Shown: positions 6,620 through 7,905 of the stretch, piece after piece
How positions within the stretch are numbered: the first letter of the stretch is position 1
Layout: every line of letters begins with the position of its first letter
Made by a program: the position numbers and the translations under genes
Assembly (NCBI GenBank): GCA_018064305.1
Contig: JAGHVP010000249.1
Location: forward strand, 1 to 7,905
DNA: 7,905 bases
Source of the DNA: Candidatus Equibacterium intestinale
GTDB taxonomy: Bacteria; Bacteroidota; Bacteroidia; Bacteroidales; UBA932
Direction: 5' to 3'
Notes under the pieces: generated by a model
Databases searched by the model: none
What the model saw: the letters and a program-made list of their open reading frames with translations, nothing else
What the model was told of the DNA's origin: nothing

Positions 6620-7399
6620 TTATAAAATAATGTTGCTGTTCAAACAATATGTATGCCCTTTGCATACAGAGCCGATCAGGTTGCCGGCCCCGGCCGTGAA
6701 AGTGCCGGAAGAATAGAATTCAAGCCTGCCGCTCCCCTTTCTGACCGGATGGTATAGTTTCGCTGCCTGACGGGCCACAGCTCCGGCAGGGTTTACAACA
6801 GATGCGCGGCCTGCCACAATCTTTTCGATTTCTGCCGTAAGGAAAGGGTAGTGGGTGCAGCCCAGCACAATATGGTCGGCACCGGCCTCCAGCATAGGGT
6901 CTATGTAGCTGTGCAGCAGCTCTACCGTTTCAGGCGCATCAACTTTGCCCTGCTCCACCGCCTCCACCAGCCCGTATCCTACCTGCTCGATCACCTCGAT
7001 GTCTTCACCTGCGGTGTATTGCGCCAGAGTGTTGTGGTAGAGTCGGCCTGTAAATGTGACGGCTGTCGCAAGCACCCCAACCACTCCTGTCTTTGTCTCC
7101 AGGATGGCCGGTTTGATGGCTGGCTCCATGCCTACGAAAGGAATGCTGAACCCGTTGCGCAGTGTGTCGATGGCTGCTGCAGTGGCAGTGTTGCAGGCCA
7201 CTATTATCACATCGGCCCCCTTGTCTGCCAGAAACTGCGCAATCCTCTGTGCGCGGCCGGCAATGAAATCATCTGTCTTCAGACCGTACGGGCAGTATCT
7301 GCTGTCTGCAAAATAGACATAGTCTTCCTCAGGCAGAAGTTCGAACACTTTCTGCCATACCGAAAGCCCGCCGATTCCCGAGTCGAAAATTCCAATCAT
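6620..7399 (-). CDS. murI: Glutamate racemase
   Basis: MurI is a cofactor-independent cytoplasmic enzyme converting L-glutamate to D-glutamate for peptidoglycan precursors. This 259-residue protein has all hallmarks: IGIFDSGIGGLSV at the N-terminus (Asp6, Ser7), YFADSRYCPYG (30-39), the first catalytic cysteine in VACNTA (Cys69), and the second in LGCTHYP (Cys181, His183). Length is at the short end of the usual range. The conserved motif begins at residue 2, so the ATG at 7399 is certain. A TATCTTTG promoter box lies only 7 bp upstream of the ATG, so the transcript should be nearly leaderless. It follows the rpoC terminator and leads into the C11 protease lipoprotein gene 7 bp downstream, forming a likely two-gene unit. 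Confidence 0.97.
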   Translation of the reverse strand: MIGIFDSGIGGLSVWQKVFELLPEEDYVYFADSRYCPYGLKTDDFIAGRAQRIAQFLADKGADVIIVACNTATAAAIDTLRNGFSIPFVGMEPAIKPAILETKTGVVGVLATAVTFTGRLYHNTLAQYTAGEDIEVIEQVGYGLVEAVEQGKVDAPETVELLHSYIDPMLEAGADHIVLGCTHYPFLTAEIEKIVAGRASVVNPAGAVARQAAKLYHPVRKGSGRLEFYSSGTFTAGAGNLIGSVCKGHTYCLNSNIIL

Positions 7400-7406
7400 A
7401 ATTGTA

Positions 7407-7440
7407 CAAAGATAACTAAATTCCCTGCAAATGTTACAAA
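7407..7440 (-). promoter_or_regulatory. Putative Bacteroidetes promoter for murI and the C11 protease gene
   Basis: On the minus strand, TATCTTTG (7414-7407) matches the TAnnTTTG box, and TTTG (7440-7437) lies 22 nt upstream as a -33 element. The predicted start is about 7400, one base before the ATG. The -33 element sits in the T-rich tail of the rpoC terminator, so the two signals are directly joined. Confidence 0.65.
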
Positions 7441-7470
7441 TAATAAAGGGGCACCGGAATCCGGCACCCC
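7437..7470 (-). terminator. Intrinsic terminator of rpoC
   Basis: In the minus transcript GGGGUGCCGG pairs with CCGGUGCCCC around loop AUU (7470-7448), a continuous 10-bp stem including tandem U-G and G-U wobbles. It is followed by UUUAUUAUUUG (7447-7437) and starts 25 bp after the rpoC stop. On the plus strand the two wobble positions become C-A and A-C mismatches, so the hairpin is designed for the minus direction. Confidence 0.85.
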
Positions 7471-7494
7471 TTATATTATTTAATAGTGTATGTA

Positions 7495-7905
7495 CTAGTT
7501 GAGGCTGCGGCCCATCATGCGCTCGTAGTCTTCCTTAGAGGTGACAACGAGATTGTCGAAGTCACGCTGACCTGTACCTGCGGGAATGAGGTGACCGCAG
7601 ATGACGTTTTCCTTAAGACCCTCGAGGAAGTCGACCTTGCCACGGATGGCAGCGTCGCCCAATACCTTGGTTGTCTCCTGGAATGAAGCTGCTGACATGC
7701 AGCTGCTTGTCTTGAGGGCAGCACGGGTGATACCCTGAAGATTCTGTTTTGCAGTGGCGGGCTGTGCGTCGCGTACGCAGACAATGTTCTTGTTCTGGCG
7801 CTTGAGGATAGAGTTCTCGTCGCGGAGCTCGCGTACAGAAACTATCTGCCTGCATGCATCACCTCTGAATCACCTGCATCAGTTACAACTTTCTTGTCGA
7901 AGATC
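7495..7905 (-). CDS. rpoC: DNA-directed RNA polymerase subunit beta', C-terminal part, with an apparent one-base frameshift
   Basis: The window holds the last roughly 137 codons; the rest lies beyond base 7905. The 3' frame reads LRDENSILKRQN, ITRAALKTSS, then SAASFQETTKVL, LEGLKENVICGHLIPAGTG and ends MMGRSLN, which is the highly conserved beta' C-terminus as found in Bacteroidales, part of the core of RNA polymerase. From the right edge the other frame reads IFDKKVVTDAGDSEVMHAG, also clearly RpoC, but it meets TAG at 7844-7842. The frame used downstream hits TGA at 7872-7870 if extended upstream. Adding one base at about 7849-7848 would restore AG-Q-IVSVRELRDENS. Because rpoC is essential, a sequencing or assembly error is most likely. 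Identity is certain. Confidence 0.95.
7846..7853 (-). other. rpoC: Site of apparent one-base deletion in rpoC
   Basis: The minus strand reads GCAGGCAG here. Conserved RpoC sequence on both sides requires Ala-Gly-Gln, that is GCA-GGN-CAG, so one base is missing between GG and CAG. Without it, the upstream frame ends at TAG four codons after the ATG-CAT pair's Ala-Gly, and the downstream frame is not reached. Confidence 0.85.

Noticed and set aside
6851..7483. Open 210-codon plus-strand frame antisense to murI, extending through its promoter and the rpoC terminator
   Set aside because: It mirrors murI, which is certain from its motifs. The predicted product has no recognisable domain and unusual composition, and no promoter or initiation signal is seen.

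Overview
The window looks like a chromosomal housekeeping segment from a member of the order Bacteroidales (phylum Bacteroidota). Four things point there. The rpoC C-terminus and the DivIC-like protein match Bacteroidales versions I recognise. Upstream regions carry TAnnTTTG boxes, the -7 element of this phylum, instead of sigma-70 hexamers. Start codons lack clear Shine-Dalgarno sequences. Two exported proteins begin with lipoprotein signal peptides. Base composition is moderate. I cannot assign genus or species from sequence alone. I see no mobile element, CRISPR array, tRNA or rRNA.

Layout. The left part, 1-1747, is read on the minus strand: a DivIC/FtsB-like division protein (1403-1747), then an S41 (C-terminal processing) protease lipoprotein whose 3' end runs off the window at base 1. 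A 57-bp divergent promoter region (1748-1804) separates this from a plus-strand cluster: a CPBP intramembrane protease (1805-2647), class I mannose-6-phosphate isomerase (manA, 2586-3632, overlapping the previous gene by 62 bp) and an Hsp15-type S4 RNA-binding protein (3638-4051). The plus cluster meets the minus strand tail to tail: the stop codons of the S4 gene and of pth share 4 bp.

From 4048 to the right edge everything is on the minus strand. In transcription order it is: rpoC 3' end (7905 to 7495) with an intrinsic terminator, murI (7399 to 6620), a clostripain-like (C11) protease lipoprotein (6612 to 5383), then a separate promoter and structured leader for rplY-pth (5269 to 4048). 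The window is gene-dense. The longest gaps are about 113 bp (5270-5382, promoter and leader) and 95 bp (7400-7494, terminator and promoter), and there is no gene-free stretch over 300 bp.

Functionally, rpoC, rplY, pth and the S4/Hsp15 protein belong to transcription and translation. The rplY-pth pair and the S4 protein all act on or around the ribosome, its stalled products or peptidyl-tRNA. MurI supplies D-glutamate for peptidoglycan, DivIC acts in septum formation, and ManA links fructose-6-phosphate to mannose metabolism. Three proteases of different families (S41, CPBP, C11) lie at or in the cell envelope.

I did not find a convincing new multi-gene system. The points most worth a second look are non-coding or structural: a perfect 16-bp inverted repeat with a following T-run inside pth, a two-hairpin leader before rplY, an apparent one-base frameshift in rpoC near the window edge, overlapping divergent promoters, and a nearly leaderless murI transcript.
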